Positions 1-8,118 of a stretch of DNA of 64,000 nt are shown piece by piece. Source of the DNA: JALZOC01 sp038320555 (GTDB lineage: Bacteria; Acidobacteriota; Vicinamibacteria; Vicinamibacterales; 2-12-FULL-66-21); NCBI GenBank assembly GCA_038320555.1, contig JBBQEJ010000007.1, positions 1 through 64,000 on the forward strand. Reading direction: 5' to 3'. A model generated the notes under the pieces. That model ran no database searches, was not told the origin of the DNA, and saw only the letters and a list, made by a program, of their open reading frames with translations. Position numbers and translations under genes: made by a program. The first letter of the stretch is position 1. Every line of letters starts with the position of its first letter.

Positions 1-231
1 CCGACTGATCCCAGGTTGAGCTGGGCGGCTGCAGCATAACTCCGATCAGGGCGGGACTGTCAGCTGATCCAATCGGCTCGGCAGTTAGCTGTGTCTCCGT
101 TAGCTGCTTATGAGAAGCGCGCTGGCAGCACAAGTGGTATCGACGGATCCATATTCGGCTAAAGCATCCTCTTGGCGTCCAGACAGGGGCGGTCAGAGTT
201 GGCCCCATCGTTGCCTTTCCAGTTGGATAGG
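1..231. other. Left edge of window, no gene seen
   Basis: I see no convincing coding frame, RNA gene or strong terminator here. The stretch presumably holds the promoter region of the hypothetical gene that follows. Confidence 0.4.
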
Positions 232-996
232 ATGCGGATAAGCTCCATTGTTGATCGGACGAGCGCGATAGTTGCCTTGAGGGTTGGTGCGCTTGCGATG
301 ACCGTGCTCATCCCCTTCCCAGCCTTGGCCACCGGACAAACGGCCCAGCCTACCGCCGAGCCCGCCATGACGCTCAGCCCACTGCCGCGGGCGATCACTC
401 CGCAGGAGAGACGCAAGTGGGTGGCCGAAGGAATCCTTGCGCCGGGAAGTCTCGGCACAGGCCTGATGATCGCGACGTGGCAGACGGCAATCGGGTGGCC
501 CGAAGAATGGCAGGGATCTGCCGGCTTCACCAAACGGGTGCTCACGAGCCAGGCCGATAACGGGATTTCGAAAGGCATTGAAGCAAGCCTCGGCATGCTA
601 TGGGGCGAAGATCCGCGCTCCTCGCCGTCAGGACGTCACAGCTTTGGGAGCCGGCTGGGATACGCGATGAAGACCGTCGTCCTGGCGCAACGACCCGACG
701 GCCACCTCGCTCCGGCCTGGGGACGATTCGCAGGGACAGTCGGTAGTAATCTCGTCCAGAACGCGTGGCTGCCGTCGAGGCTGATAACGCCGAAAGAGAC
801 CGCCGTGCGAGTCGCCACCGGTTTACTCGGGCGGCTTGGCACGAACCTCTGGGGAGAGTTCGGCCCCGATCTCCGTCGTCGGATCCCCCGCGGACGCGCT
901 GGCCGTCCGGCCGCGTCCCGAAAGCCCGCGCCGGCTTCTATCCCCTCGACACAGATGGAGCTCGGCCTCCTGCTGGTCGCCGCACCGGCATTCTGA
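232..996 (+). CDS. Exported hypothetical protein
   Basis: A 254-residue protein of unknown function. I chose the ATG at 232 over an in-frame TTG at 172 because residues 1-40 then read as an export signal: a basic start, a hydrophobic run around LRVGALAMTVLIPFPALA, then a polar QTAQPTAEP region. The mature part is rich in Gly and Trp and carries GSRLGYAMKTVV, PAWGRFAGTVGSNLVQNAW and LGTNLWGEFGPDLRRR, the pattern of a secreted or outer-membrane-associated protein that I associate with Acidobacteriota. The last ~35 residues are Arg/Pro-rich and may be a non-conserved extension. It stands alone, with a 132-base gap to the next gene. Confidence 0.6.
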   Translation: MRISSIVDRTSAIVALRVGALAMTVLIPFPALATGQTAQPTAEPAMTLSPLPRAITPQERRKWVAEGILAPGSLGTGLMIATWQTAIGWPEEWQGSAGFTKRVLTSQADNGISKGIEASLGMLWGEDPRSSPSGRHSFGSRLGYAMKTVVLAQRPDGHLAPAWGRFAGTVGSNLVQNAWLPSRLITPKETAVRVATGLLGRLGTNLWGEFGPDLRRRIPRGRAGRPAASRKPAPASIPSTQMELGLLLVAAPAF

Positions 997-1128
997 GTCG
1001 CGCGGGATCTTAAGATCGCCCTTTCAGCTGCGCGGAAGTCAACCGAATAAATAGCCTGTCCGCTCTTCGCGGGCAAAGACCATAATCTTAAGTGGGCGGC
1101 ATTTTCATGTCCTGGTCCGTGTTGTTCC

Positions 1129-2220
1129 GTGGCTTTGAAGACTGACGCGTCACGCCGCGTCGATGTTGACGAGGTGGATGAGCCCCCGCGCCGCGCTCTT
1201 TTCCTGCCCGCGGCGACGATCGCCAAGGTCCTCCTCACCCTCTTTGCTCTGTGGGCACTCTACGAGCTCGGGACAGTCATCGCGCTCGTGCTGATCGCCG
1301 TCGTCCTGGCGATCGCGTTGGAACCGTCGGTCGAGTGGCTTGAACGGAGGCGCGTACCCCGCTGGGTCGGTGCGACGGTTGCCGTAATCACCGTCGTCGG
1401 CTGCCTCGTCGTATTCATGGTGCTCTGCGGCTCGTCGCTCGCCGCGCAGGGCCGGCAGGTTGCGGAGCGGCTGGTTACGGTTCAGAAAGAAACGGGTGAG
1501 TGGTTGCCGCCGCCGCTCGCCCGCATCATCCGCGGCAGCCGCACTTCTTCGCCCGACGCGTCGGTGATCGCCGGCTATGCCGTGAGCCTCGGCAGTTCGC
1601 TCGCGAACGCGCTGGTCGGTGCGGCGGTCGCGTTCATTTTCACGATCTACTTCCTCATCGAAGGGCGTACCACGTGGGCATGGCTGGTGGCTTACGTGCC
1701 GAGGCGCAATCGCGGGCGCGTCCAGGAAACGGCTGACGCCGCGCGCGTGGCGGTGCTCCGATACGTTGCGGGCAACGTCGCCACATCGGTCTTCGCCGGC
1801 ATCTGCGTTTACGTGGCGCTGACAGTCCTTCGCGTGCCGGCCGCGCTGCTGCTTGCGGTGCTGGCAGGGGTCTGTGATTTCGTGCCCGTGCTCGGGTTCA
1901 TCGTCTCCGCCGTACCTGCCGTTTTGCTCGCGTTGACCGTTTCGACCACGACTGCCGTGATCGTGGCCGGCGTCTATGTCGCGTATCACATGGCGGAGAA
2001 TTATCTGATTGGCCCGAAGGTGTACGGGGGACAGCTGCGGCTCTCCAATCTCGCCGTCCTCCTCGCATTTGCGGTTGGCGCGGAACTGTTCGGGATCGTC
2101 GGCGCACTCCTCGCGCTCCCCGTGGCGGCGATGTACCCGTGCGTCGAAGACATCTGGCTGCGCGATTATCTCGGGCGCGATGCGGTCGAGACACATCGGA
2201 GGATCGAGAGAGAGGCTTAA
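1129..2220 (+). CDS. AI-2E family transporter (PF01594 type)
   Basis: A 363-residue polytopic inner-membrane protein of the AI-2E exporter / TerC-like permease family, whose members export small molecules or act as Na+/H+ antiporters. The substrate here cannot be named. It starts with GTG. After a polar N-terminus there are two hydrophobic segments (about 27-60), a helix pair near 80-105, a soluble stretch, and then the family's characteristic C-terminal half: VGAAVAFIFTIYFLIEG, the conserved P.LG motif region (CDFVPVLGFIVSAVPAVLLAL) and YHMAENYLIGPKVYG. Length is typical. Its TAA overlaps the stop codon of the convergent flavoprotein gene, so transcription of the two must meet there. Confidence 0.88.
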   Translation: MALKTDASRRVDVDEVDEPPRRALFLPAATIAKVLLTLFALWALYELGTVIALVLIAVVLAIALEPSVEWLERRRVPRWVGATVAVITVVGCLVVFMVLCGSSLAAQGRQVAERLVTVQKETGEWLPPPLARIIRGSRTSSPDASVIAGYAVSLGSSLANALVGAAVAFIFTIYFLIEGRTTWAWLVAYVPRRNRGRVQETADAARVAVLRYVAGNVATSVFAGICVYVALTVLRVPAALLLAVLAGVCDFVPVLGFIVSAVPAVLLALTVSTTTAVIVAGVYVAYHMAENYLIGPKVYGGQLRLSNLAVLLAFAVGAELFGIVGALLALPVAAMYPCVEDIWLRDYLGRDAVETHRRIEREA

Positions 2221-3479
2221 CCGCCCGACGCCAGCGCCAAAGCCGCCATGCGCGCGCTCGACCAGGCCCATTGGAAGTTGAATCCGCCGATTCGCCCATC
2301 GACGTCGAGCATTTCCCCCACCACATAAAGGCCCGGACACCGTCGCGATGCCATGGTGCCGGGATCGATCTCGTCGAGCGCGACGCCACCGGCGGTGGCC
2401 TCTGCGTAGTTGTAGCCGCGGCTGCCGGTCAGGGACACGGGCCACTCGACGAGCGCGTGCGACAGCCGGCGGCGCGCAAGCCGTGAAAGGTTCGTGAGCG
2501 CCGCGGATGGATCCAGATTGAGCCGCTGCAATACCGCAGTTGCGGACGATGCGGGAATCATGTCCGCGAGGACGCTCTGGACCGACGCACGCGGACGACT
2601 TCGCGTGAGCGACGCCCACCGCGCATCGACAGTATCGAACGATTCGCCGGGCGAGACGCTGATGGTGAGCCGCGCATCGTGCTCTTCGAGTCGCGCCCGC
2701 AGCCAGTGCCGCGATGCATCGAGGACCGCCGGTCCGCTGATGCCGAAGTGCGTCCAGAGCATCGCCCCGCGGATACGCCGCGCCACTCGGCCATCGATCC
2801 ACAGCGCGAGCTCGACTTCGTGCGCAACGCCGCTCAGGCTCTTGTGCAACGGCTCGTCGTCGCTCGCCGTCAGCGGGACGAGCGACGGTGTCGTCGGGAC
2901 GATCGTATGACCGAGCCGGCGCGCCATCTCGAGGCCTGCACCGTCGCTGCCCGTCTTCGGCAGCGACTGTCCACCCGTTGCCAGCACGACGGCGCCCGCA
3001 TGGATCGATCCTCGAGACGTGTCGAGCCGGAACCGGGCATCTTCCTGGCGCACCTCATGAACGCGCGCGCCCGTCCTGAGGTCGACACCCGACGCCTGCA
3101 CTTCGCGCAGCAGCGCGTCGATCACGTCGCGCGAGCGATTCGAGTCGGGGAACAGCTTGCCGTGCGCTTCCTCGTGCAATGGCACACCGATCGACGCAAA
3201 CCAGGCAGTCGTCTCAGCAGGTGAAAACGCACGAAGCACGCGGCGCACGATGGTTGGCTTGCCGCCGGCGAAATCGCGCTCGGTGACGGCCACGTTCGTC
3301 ACGTTGCAGCGTGAGCCGCCGCTGACGAGGATCTTCGCCCCCGGGCGGGCGGCGCCGTCGAGGAGCAGCACCGAGCGTGAAGGGTTCAGCCGGCGCGTGA
3401 AGATGGCAGTCGCGAGCCCGGCGGCTCCGGCCCCGACGATGGCGATGTCGATCGAAGCGGCGTCAACGGTCGCGTGCAC
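2217..3479 (-). CDS. BaiN/HI0933-type NAD(P)/FAD-dependent oxidoreductase
   Basis: A 420-residue flavoprotein of the HI0933 family (YhiN/BaiN relatives), cytosolic, presumed FAD-dependent; the physiological substrate is not established for most members. The N-terminal dinucleotide-binding motif GAGAAGLATAI (about residues 16-26) is followed by the family signature SGGSRCNVTN (about 54-63). A second ATGGQSLPKTGSDG motif lies mid-protein, and the C-terminus ends with YNYAEATAGGV...VVGEMLDVDGRIGGFNFQWAWSSA, the flavin-covering segment conserved in this family. Length is normal. Its 5' end overlaps an aquaporin-like gene stub by 17 bases, and its stop codon overlaps that of the convergent AI-2E gene. 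Confidence 0.9.
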   Translation of the reverse strand: MHATVDAASIDIAIVGAGAAGLATAIFTRRLNPSRSVLLLDGAARPGAKILVSGGSRCNVTNVAVTERDFAGGKPTIVRRVLRAFSPAETTAWFASIGVPLHEEAHGKLFPDSNRSRDVIDALLREVQASGVDLRTGARVHEVRQEDARFRLDTSRGSIHAGAVVLATGGQSLPKTGSDGAGLEMARRLGHTIVPTTPSLVPLTASDDEPLHKSLSGVAHEVELALWIDGRVARRIRGAMLWTHFGISGPAVLDASRHWLRARLEEHDARLTISVSPGESFDTVDARWASLTRSRPRASVQSVLADMIPASSATAVLQRLNLDPSAALTNLSRLARRRLSHALVEWPVSLTGSRGYNYAEATAGGVALDEIDPGTMASRRCPGLYVVGEMLDVDGRIGGFNFQWAWSSARMAALALASGG

Positions 3480-3627
3480 TGACGAGAGTCAGCGGCGTCC
3501 GCCCGCGTCCAGGCACTCCTCGCGTATGGGAGACTCGGCCGGCGCAGAGGACGGCCGGGATACCGGCGAAATACAGATAAAACGTACCGAGGAATTCAGC
3601 GAGCAGAACTTTGCCGGTCGTGGTCAT
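3463..3627 (-). pseudogene. 5' stub of an aquaporin (MIP) gene
   Basis: The frame opens with MTTTGKVLLAEFLGTFYLYF. AEFLGTF is the signature at the start of the first helix in major intrinsic proteins (aquaporin/glycerol channels). After about 25 residues the similarity stops and a basic, non-membrane tail runs to a stop at 3463. No NPA motif is present anywhere nearby. A real channel needs about 230 residues, so this looks like a gene that lost everything after helix 1, with the flavoprotein gene now adjoining the break. Its ATG overlaps the TGA of the small gene upstream, so it may still be translated by coupling. The family call rests on the short signature only. Confidence 0.5.
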
Positions 3628-3845
3628 CCGCGTCCGTCCTGCGTGGAAGGCCCCCACCAGCCTTCGTGCTCGAAGCGTTTGTGGAGTTCGACCCAGCGGT
3701 CATGGACCTGTTCGGAGGTGGCGAATCGCTCGATGCGTTGAACACCGTTGGGTTCGGTGATGACGATCTCGTAGCCGGGACCCTCGGGTTCTGAACGCAC
3801 TTCGCACTGGACCGCCTCGTTTCCCCGCTTGAAGAAATAAAACAC
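3624..3845 (-). CDS. Small hypothetical protein, 73 aa
   Basis: From the GTG at 3845 the protein reads FYFFKRGNEAVQCEVR, then a YEIVITEPNG strand and a helical C-terminus ending in HEGWWGPSTQDGRG. The amphipathic make-up suggests a small cytosolic alpha/beta protein. I recognise it as a conserved-looking small protein but cannot assign a function. Upstream in-frame codons lead into a repeat region, so the longer start is unlikely. Its stop overlaps the ATG of the aquaporin stub, suggesting the two once formed a translationally coupled pair. Confidence 0.55.
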   Translation of the reverse strand: MFYFFKRGNEAVQCEVRSEPEGPGYEIVITEPNGVQRIERFATSEQVHDRWVELHKRFEHEGWWGPSTQDGRG

Positions 3846-3864
3846 GGCAGCAATTATCGCATGA

Positions 3865-4000
3865 CCCGGGCTGGCCGGAGGAAGGCACGCGCGCAAAGCG
3901 CGCGGAGAAGACAATCTCACGCGGAGGAAAGCAGAGACGCAGAGAACGCCTCCTTACTTGTCTTCTCCGCGCGCTCAGCGCTCTCTGCGCGAACCCTCGG
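3865..4000. repeat. Palindromic intergenic repeat, GCAGAGA family
   Basis: The left arm carries GCGCGGAGAAGACAA and the right arm TTGTCTTCTCCGCGCGC, with further CGCAGAGAACG-type matches inside. The stretch can fold into one long hairpin. The same word family recurs near 6330, 25691, 25930 and 63136. It lies downstream of the Rieske gene and may act as its 3' structure. Confidence 0.7.
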
Positions 4001-4021
4001 TGACAAAAAATGGATAAGGTA

Positions 4022-4576
4022 TCAGGAAACGGTGAGGCTTGCGGCGGTCCAGCCCGGGAGGTCCGCGTCGGATCGGAAGACGCGGCTGATGTCAACGTGC
4101 ACGACGTTGTCGCCCCGGCGGATCGGGTAGCGGTCCAGGTTTCGGGTGGCGCGCCCGGCGGTGTGGACGCCATCGACCTGATAGCGCGAGTCATGTTTCG
4201 TGCATTGAAACCTGTTGCCTTGAGCGACCCACTTCACCGCCGCGTTCTGATGCGGGCACGACAACGCGAACGCGTAGATGTGCCCGCTGGCGCGCACGAG
4301 AATCACCTGGGCGTCGCGATCGATCGCCACGCCGTCCGCCGGAGGTATCGGATACGCGCGATCGCTCCCGCTCTGAGTACCCGATGCGAGTGTGACGGGG
4401 GCGGCTCCTGTATCTCCTGCGAGGGCGAGCAGGGCTAGCGTGCCGATGATGAAGCCGAACTCCCTGCGCGTCGTGCCCTCTGCACACGGATGTGCACAAC
4501 CGCCGGTCATCGGGCAGGCGCCAGCGGTCGATGATTGTCGCGTCATTCCTGGACTCGCACTGGCCTTATCCCGCAT
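4022..4576 (-). CDS. TAT-exported Rieske [2Fe-2S] protein
   Basis: A 184-residue electron-transfer protein. The export signal contains the twin arginine in TTRREFGFIIGTLALLALA (about 34-52), so it should be folded in the cytoplasm and exported, possibly staying anchored. The Rieske ligands are visible as CPH (C-x-H) in FALSCPHQNAAVKW and CTKH (C-x2-H) in RFQCTKHDSRYQVDG, about 20 residues apart. An unusual Cys cluster, CPMTGGCAHPC, precedes the signal. It is the last gene of a four-gene minus-strand operon and overlaps the preceding gene by 11 bases. By context it accepts or donates electrons with the two His-containing membrane proteins and the cytochrome-like lipoprotein upstream. That role is inference. 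Confidence 0.85.
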   Translation of the reverse strand: MRDKASASPGMTRQSSTAGACPMTGGCAHPCAEGTTRREFGFIIGTLALLALAGDTGAAPVTLASGTQSGSDRAYPIPPADGVAIDRDAQVILVRASGHIYAFALSCPHQNAAVKWVAQGNRFQCTKHDSRYQVDGVHTAGRATRNLDRYPIRRGDNVVHVDISRVFRSDADLPGWTAASLTVS

Positions 4577-5051
4577 TAGGCAGGGCGACGCCGGCCAGCG
4601 TTGTCAGAAACCACAGGGCCAGGCTCACGACGGCGGTGTGCCGGAGCGTGTTCCACGCGCGCTCGTCGCCGGATCCGGCTCGCTGTCCGACGCGCATGAG
4701 AACGGCCCCGTTCACCATCAGAAGGGCGAGCAGCCCCATCTTCACCCAGAACAGCCTCGAGGTCAGGTAGGTGGCCGCGTCGGCCGCGAAAAGCAGAACC
4801 CCGCTGGCGATGACCGCTCCCAGCCCGATGATGACGATGCGGTGCGTCGCATGGATCGAGGTGAGCTGCCGCGAACGGATGTCGGATTCCCTCTTTGCCG
4901 CCGCCAGCGTGGCGCGATCAGCCGCGATTGCCGCGCCGCCGCCGGCGACGAGACCGGCGGTGTGGATGAATCCGACGAACGTCCTCAAGAGCCCGGAGCC
5001 GGCGTACGCGGACGACCATGACGCGACGAGGTGGGCGATGAATGCATTCAT
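4566..5051 (-). CDS. Small four-helix membrane protein (possible b-type haem protein)
   Basis: A 161-residue integral membrane protein. I start it at the ATG at 5051, which begins MNAFIAHLVASWSS; the frame continues upstream but only through sequence antisense to nothing conserved. Four hydrophobic segments are visible: FVGFIHTAGLVAGGGAAIAA, IVIIGLGAVIASGVLLFAA, LFWVKMGLLALLMVNGAVL and TAVVSLALWFLTTLAGVAL. His residues lie at or near helix ends (FVGFIH, HATHRIV, LRHTAVV), compatible with haem b ligation, but this is not proven. It begins 2 bases after the stop of the previous gene and overlaps the Rieske gene, so co-translation is likely. I cannot name a family with confidence. Confidence 0.7.
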   Translation of the reverse strand: MNAFIAHLVASWSSAYAGSGLLRTFVGFIHTAGLVAGGGAAIAADRATLAAAKRESDIRSRQLTSIHATHRIVIIGLGAVIASGVLLFAADAATYLTSRLFWVKMGLLALLMVNGAVLMRVGQRAGSGDERAWNTLRHTAVVSLALWFLTTLAGVALPNAG

Positions 5052-5053
5052 AA

Positions 5054-5671
5054 TCACCGTCCGCCGATGATCATCGTCAGGTACCCGGCCGTCGCGATGC
5101 CGATCGAGGTCAATGCGACCGCGCGATGCGTGCTTCGCTGATTGAAATAATCGATCGAGTCGCGGTTCGGCGCGACGGCCGGCGTCAGGGCGAACCCCGC
5201 GTCGGCCGCCAGCATGAGCACGCCATGGACCAGGCGTCGCTTGCGCCCGTTTGGATCTTTCCGCGCCTCCCACATATTCCAGACGCCGGTCACCGTGTTG
5301 ACCGCGAAGAGTCCGCCAAGCGCCGCTCCGAGCGCGATGTGCGCCGACCGTTTTCCATCCGTCGCGTTGCTGTAAAGGGACTGGCTGATGGCCACCTCGG
5401 TGCCAAACAACGGGAGGGTCGCGAAGCTTGCGTATTTGTGAATCTTCGCCCGCGTCTTGTAGGCGTCGCTGTACTCGACGGTCGCGACGCGTGGGGCAGG
5501 CGTTTGCGCGGGATCGGGCAGCGGGGCAACCGACGCGTCAAACAGCGGCGCCGATGGCGCTCGACTGATGGCACCGTCGCTCAAGATATGGGTCCAGGGA
5601 TCCTGTGCTGCGGCCGCGTCGCGCGGCCCGAGCAGCATCAGGCCGCACGCGGCGATGAACAGAAATCGCAT
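5054..5671 (-). CDS. Exported-signal, four-helix membrane protein with one His per helix
   Basis: A 205-residue protein with a signal peptide (MRFLFIAACGLMLLGPRDAAAAQ), a Pro/Ala-rich linker to about 65, and four membrane segments. Each segment begins near a His: KIHKYASFATLPLFG, SAHIALGAALGGLFAV, RRLVHGVLMLAADAG and STHRAVALTSIGIATAG. That layout resembles the bis-haem four-helix fold of cytochrome b561-like proteins, although sequence identity to a named family is not evident to me. It sits 20 bases after the cytochrome-like lipoprotein gene and 2 bases before the next membrane gene, inside the Rieske operon. Confidence 0.7.
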   Translation of the reverse strand: MRFLFIAACGLMLLGPRDAAAAQDPWTHILSDGAISRAPSAPLFDASVAPLPDPAQTPAPRVATVEYSDAYKTRAKIHKYASFATLPLFGTEVAISQSLYSNATDGKRSAHIALGAALGGLFAVNTVTGVWNMWEARKDPNGRKRRLVHGVLMLAADAGFALTPAVAPNRDSIDYFNQRSTHRAVALTSIGIATAGYLTMIIGGR

Positions 5672-5691
5672 GATGTCCTTCCCGATGATCG

Positions 5692-6102
5692 TTACTGAAC
5701 AGCCCGGAAGTCAACGACCCACCTGCGGATGGTTTCCGTCTTGGCCGCCGCGCTTCCTCTGAACTGACCATACATCTGACCGCCCGGCTGCGTCTGCCGC
5801 ACGAGCAGGGAACTCGCGCTGCCGGCCGTCACCGCGCGCATCACGCCGGCGTACGTGCGGACGTCGTAGCCATTTGCGGCGCTCGAGCCGCCGTGATACT
5901 GGACGCAGTCGTTGTTCAAGATCGGCTGCACGTCGGCGGTGAATGTCAGCGAGGTGGCAGTTGCCGGGTCCTGAACCGGCCCGGCCGTATCCGGCGCCGT
6001 AGGCGAGCCTCCGCCGCACGCGGACTCCAAGGCCACTACGAAACCAACCGATGCGGCAAGAAGGGCTAATTGCGAATGGGAGAAGACCGAAAGCCGTCGC
6101 AT
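5692..6102 (-). CDS. Cytochrome c-like lipoprotein with altered haem motif
   Basis: A 136-residue protein, started at the ATG at 6102 (MRRLSVFSHSQLALLAAS...). The hydrophobic leader ends in ALESACGGGS, a plausible lipoprotein cleavage site. The rest matches the short cytochrome c-like domains seen in Planctomycetes and Acidobacteria: FTADVQPILNNDC, then VRTYAGVM, QTQPGGQMYGQFRGS and a final RRWVVDF helix. The expected CxxCH haem-binding motif reads CVQYH. The second Cys is replaced by Tyr (TAT), one base from TGT, so covalent haem attachment would be at one Cys at most. It heads the four-gene operon that ends with the Rieske protein. Confidence 0.75.
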   Translation of the reverse strand: MRRLSVFSHSQLALLAASVGFVVALESACGGGSPTAPDTAGPVQDPATATSLTFTADVQPILNNDCVQYHGGSSAANGYDVRTYAGVMRAVTAGSASSLLVRQTQPGGQMYGQFRGSAAAKTETIRRWVVDFRAVQ

Positions 6103-6225
6103 GCAGACGGGACGACAGCAAGAGCTTTGCCACGTGAATCCATCGGCACCGGTGCGCGCGGACAACAGAAACGCCACACCGCAAGGACACGACGGTCCTC
6201 ATCACCGGACAAAATGAAGCAGTCA

Positions 6226-6360
6226 TGAAACAAGCAGCCATTGAAACTCCCGCTGTATGTTTCTGGGATCTCGTGGCCCTCCTGGCGCCGGCTGCAGGCC
6301 GGCAGTGCCGGAAGGGCCGTCAACGCAGCCTTTCTCGGCGTTCTCTGCGTGAGATCGTCT
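6226..6360. repeat. Half copy of a composite nested palindrome
   Basis: The sequence runs through AAACAAGCAGCCATTGAAAC, GCTGTATGTTTCTGGGATCT, a CCGGC-rich block and TTCTCGGCGTTCTCTGCGTG. These blocks occur in the same order in the right half of the complete element at 25691-25961. The matching left half is missing here. It separates the helicase gene from the Rieske operon. Confidence 0.75.
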
Positions 6361-6391
6361 TCTCCACGCGCTGTGGAACAACGACAGCCGC

Positions 6392-8077
6392 CTAGCTGCG
6401 GTCGCGTTTGACCGTCGGCTTCAGCCCGCGGATCTTTGTCGCGCGAAGCGCCACGATGATGTCGTCAGCCATCTCCTCGGGCACGTCGACGAGCGAGAAG
6501 CCGTCCGCTATTTCAATCGCGCCGATCGCGCGCGACTGTATGCCCGCTTCACCGGTGATTGCCCCGACGAGATCGCCGGGCCGAATCCCCGCCCGTCGTC
6601 CGGCCCCCACGAACAAGCGCGTTACGCTGCCCGCGTCGTCGCCGCCGGCAGGAACGAGCCGCCCCCGCGCGGATTTGAGTGGCCGCGGGTCACGCCGGGG
6701 TCCGCGCCCCTCAGGCGTGGAGCTCACCGCGGGAATCTCTCGATCGTCGCTGTCTCCCGCGACCGCCGCGTGCGCCAGGTGCACCGCAGCCGCCGCGATG
6801 TCCACGATGTCGAACTCCCCGGCCAACGATTCGACGACCACGCGCGTGTGGTCGAGGTCGCCCGCGAGCAGTCGTTCGCGTAGAGACGCCCGGGTGATAT
6901 CGAGACGCTTCGCGCGCAGATCCGCCACGGTCGGCACGGTCGCGACTTCGATCTTCTGCTTCGTCATCGCCTCGATGCTTCGCAGCAGACGATGCTCGCG
7001 CGGCTCGGCCAGCGTGATCGCGGTGCCGCCGCGGCCTGCACGCCCGGTCCGGCCAATCCGGTGGATATAGGCTTCAGCCGCCGCCGGCACGTCGTAGTTG
7101 ACGACGTGCGACAACCGCTCGATGTCCAGGCCTCGTGCCGCAACGTCCGTGGCGACCAGCAACTCCGCGGTGCCGTCGCGAAAACGTCCCATGACGCGAT
7201 CGCGGAGCCGCTGTTCCATGCCGCCGTGCAGCGCCTCGGCACGGTGTCCGTGCGCGTTGAGCATTTCGACGAGGGTGTCGACCTCGAGACGTGTGCGGCA
7301 GAACACGAGCGTAGACGCCGGGTTCTCCATCTCGAGCACACGCTCCAGCGCCGCCGGCTTATGGGCCCGGGCCACGATGTAGGCCACCTGACGCACGCGC
7401 GGAAGCTTGCCGGCCACCGCTTTCTCGCGGGCGATCGTGACGCGCGCGGGCTCCCGCAGGTGGCGTCCGGCAATAGCCGTGATGCGTGACGGCATCGTCG
7501 CCGAAAAGAGCGCCGTCTGCCGATCCGCGGGAGTCGCTTCGAGGATTGCTTCGAGATCGTCGGCGAAGCCCATGTCGAGCATTTCGTCCGCCTCGTCCAG
7601 CACCAGAAGGGCGAGGCGATCGAGCTTCAAGGTGCCGCGGCGAATATGATCGAGCGCGCGGCCCGGCGTGGCGACGATCACGTGGGGACCCCGTTCGAGC
7701 GCCCGGATCTGGTGCTGCATCGAGGCGCCACCGTAGAGCGGCAACACGGTGATGTTCGCGGCGCGTCCGTACTTGTGGATGGCCTCGGCGACCTGCATGG
7801 CCAGCTCGCGGGTCGGGACGAGGACCATGGCGGCGACGCGGCACGTGGTATCGGCGCTGATGCGTTGCAGCATCGGCAGCGCGAACGCGGCCGTTTTGCC
7901 GGTGCCCGTGGCAGCCTGGGCCAGCACGTCGCGTCCCTCGAGCATCAACGGAATCGTTTCGCGCTGAACCGGGGTGGGCTCTTCGTAGCCGAGCGCGGTC
8001 AGCGCCCCGAGGATATCGTCGCCCAGGCCCAGCGTTGCGAAGCCGGCCTGCCCGGACTCGTCTATTTTCGTACTCAT
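6392..8077 (-). CDS. deaD: DEAD-box ATP-dependent RNA helicase with DbpA-type RNA-binding tail
   Basis: A 561-residue cytosolic RNA helicase. All family motifs are visible: ATGTGKT at 56-62, PTRELA at 88-93, TPGR at 137-140, DEAD at 161-164, SAT at 192-194, ARGLD near 315 and HRIGRTGR at 339-346. After the two RecA domains comes a linker that includes an Arg/Pro-rich segment (about 455-480), then a C-terminal domain of about 75 residues (VTRLFVGAGRRAGIRPGDLV...) of the DbpA RNA-binding type used by DeaD/CsdA and DbpA. The role is expected in ribosome assembly or mRNA turnover, often cold-induced. It lies downstream of the ABC-F gene on the same strand, separated by a hairpin. Confidence 0.92.
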   Translation of the reverse strand: MSTKIDESGQAGFATLGLGDDILGALTALGYEEPTPVQRETIPLMLEGRDVLAQAATGTGKTAAFALPMLQRISADTTCRVAAMVLVPTRELAMQVAEAIHKYGRAANITVLPLYGGASMQHQIRALERGPHVIVATPGRALDHIRRGTLKLDRLALLVLDEADEMLDMGFADDLEAILEATPADRQTALFSATMPSRITAIAGRHLREPARVTIAREKAVAGKLPRVRQVAYIVARAHKPAALERVLEMENPASTLVFCRTRLEVDTLVEMLNAHGHRAEALHGGMEQRLRDRVMGRFRDGTAELLVATDVAARGLDIERLSHVVNYDVPAAAEAYIHRIGRTGRAGRGGTAITLAEPREHRLLRSIEAMTKQKIEVATVPTVADLRAKRLDITRASLRERLLAGDLDHTRVVVESLAGEFDIVDIAAAAVHLAHAAVAGDSDDREIPAVSSTPEGRGPRRDPRPLKSARGRLVPAGGDDAGSVTRLFVGAGRRAGIRPGDLVGAITGEAGIQSRAIGAIEIADGFSLVDVPEEMADDIIVALRATKIRGLKPTVKRDRS

Positions 8078-8118
8078 TAGATCCTGATTCAGCGCGACAG
8101 CCAGAGTGAGAGTGATCT

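Noticed and set aside
1150..2802. Long minus-strand open frame of about 550 codons across the AI-2E and flavoprotein genes
   Set aside because: It overlaps two well-supported genes, has Arg/Asp/His-rich composition and shows no domain.
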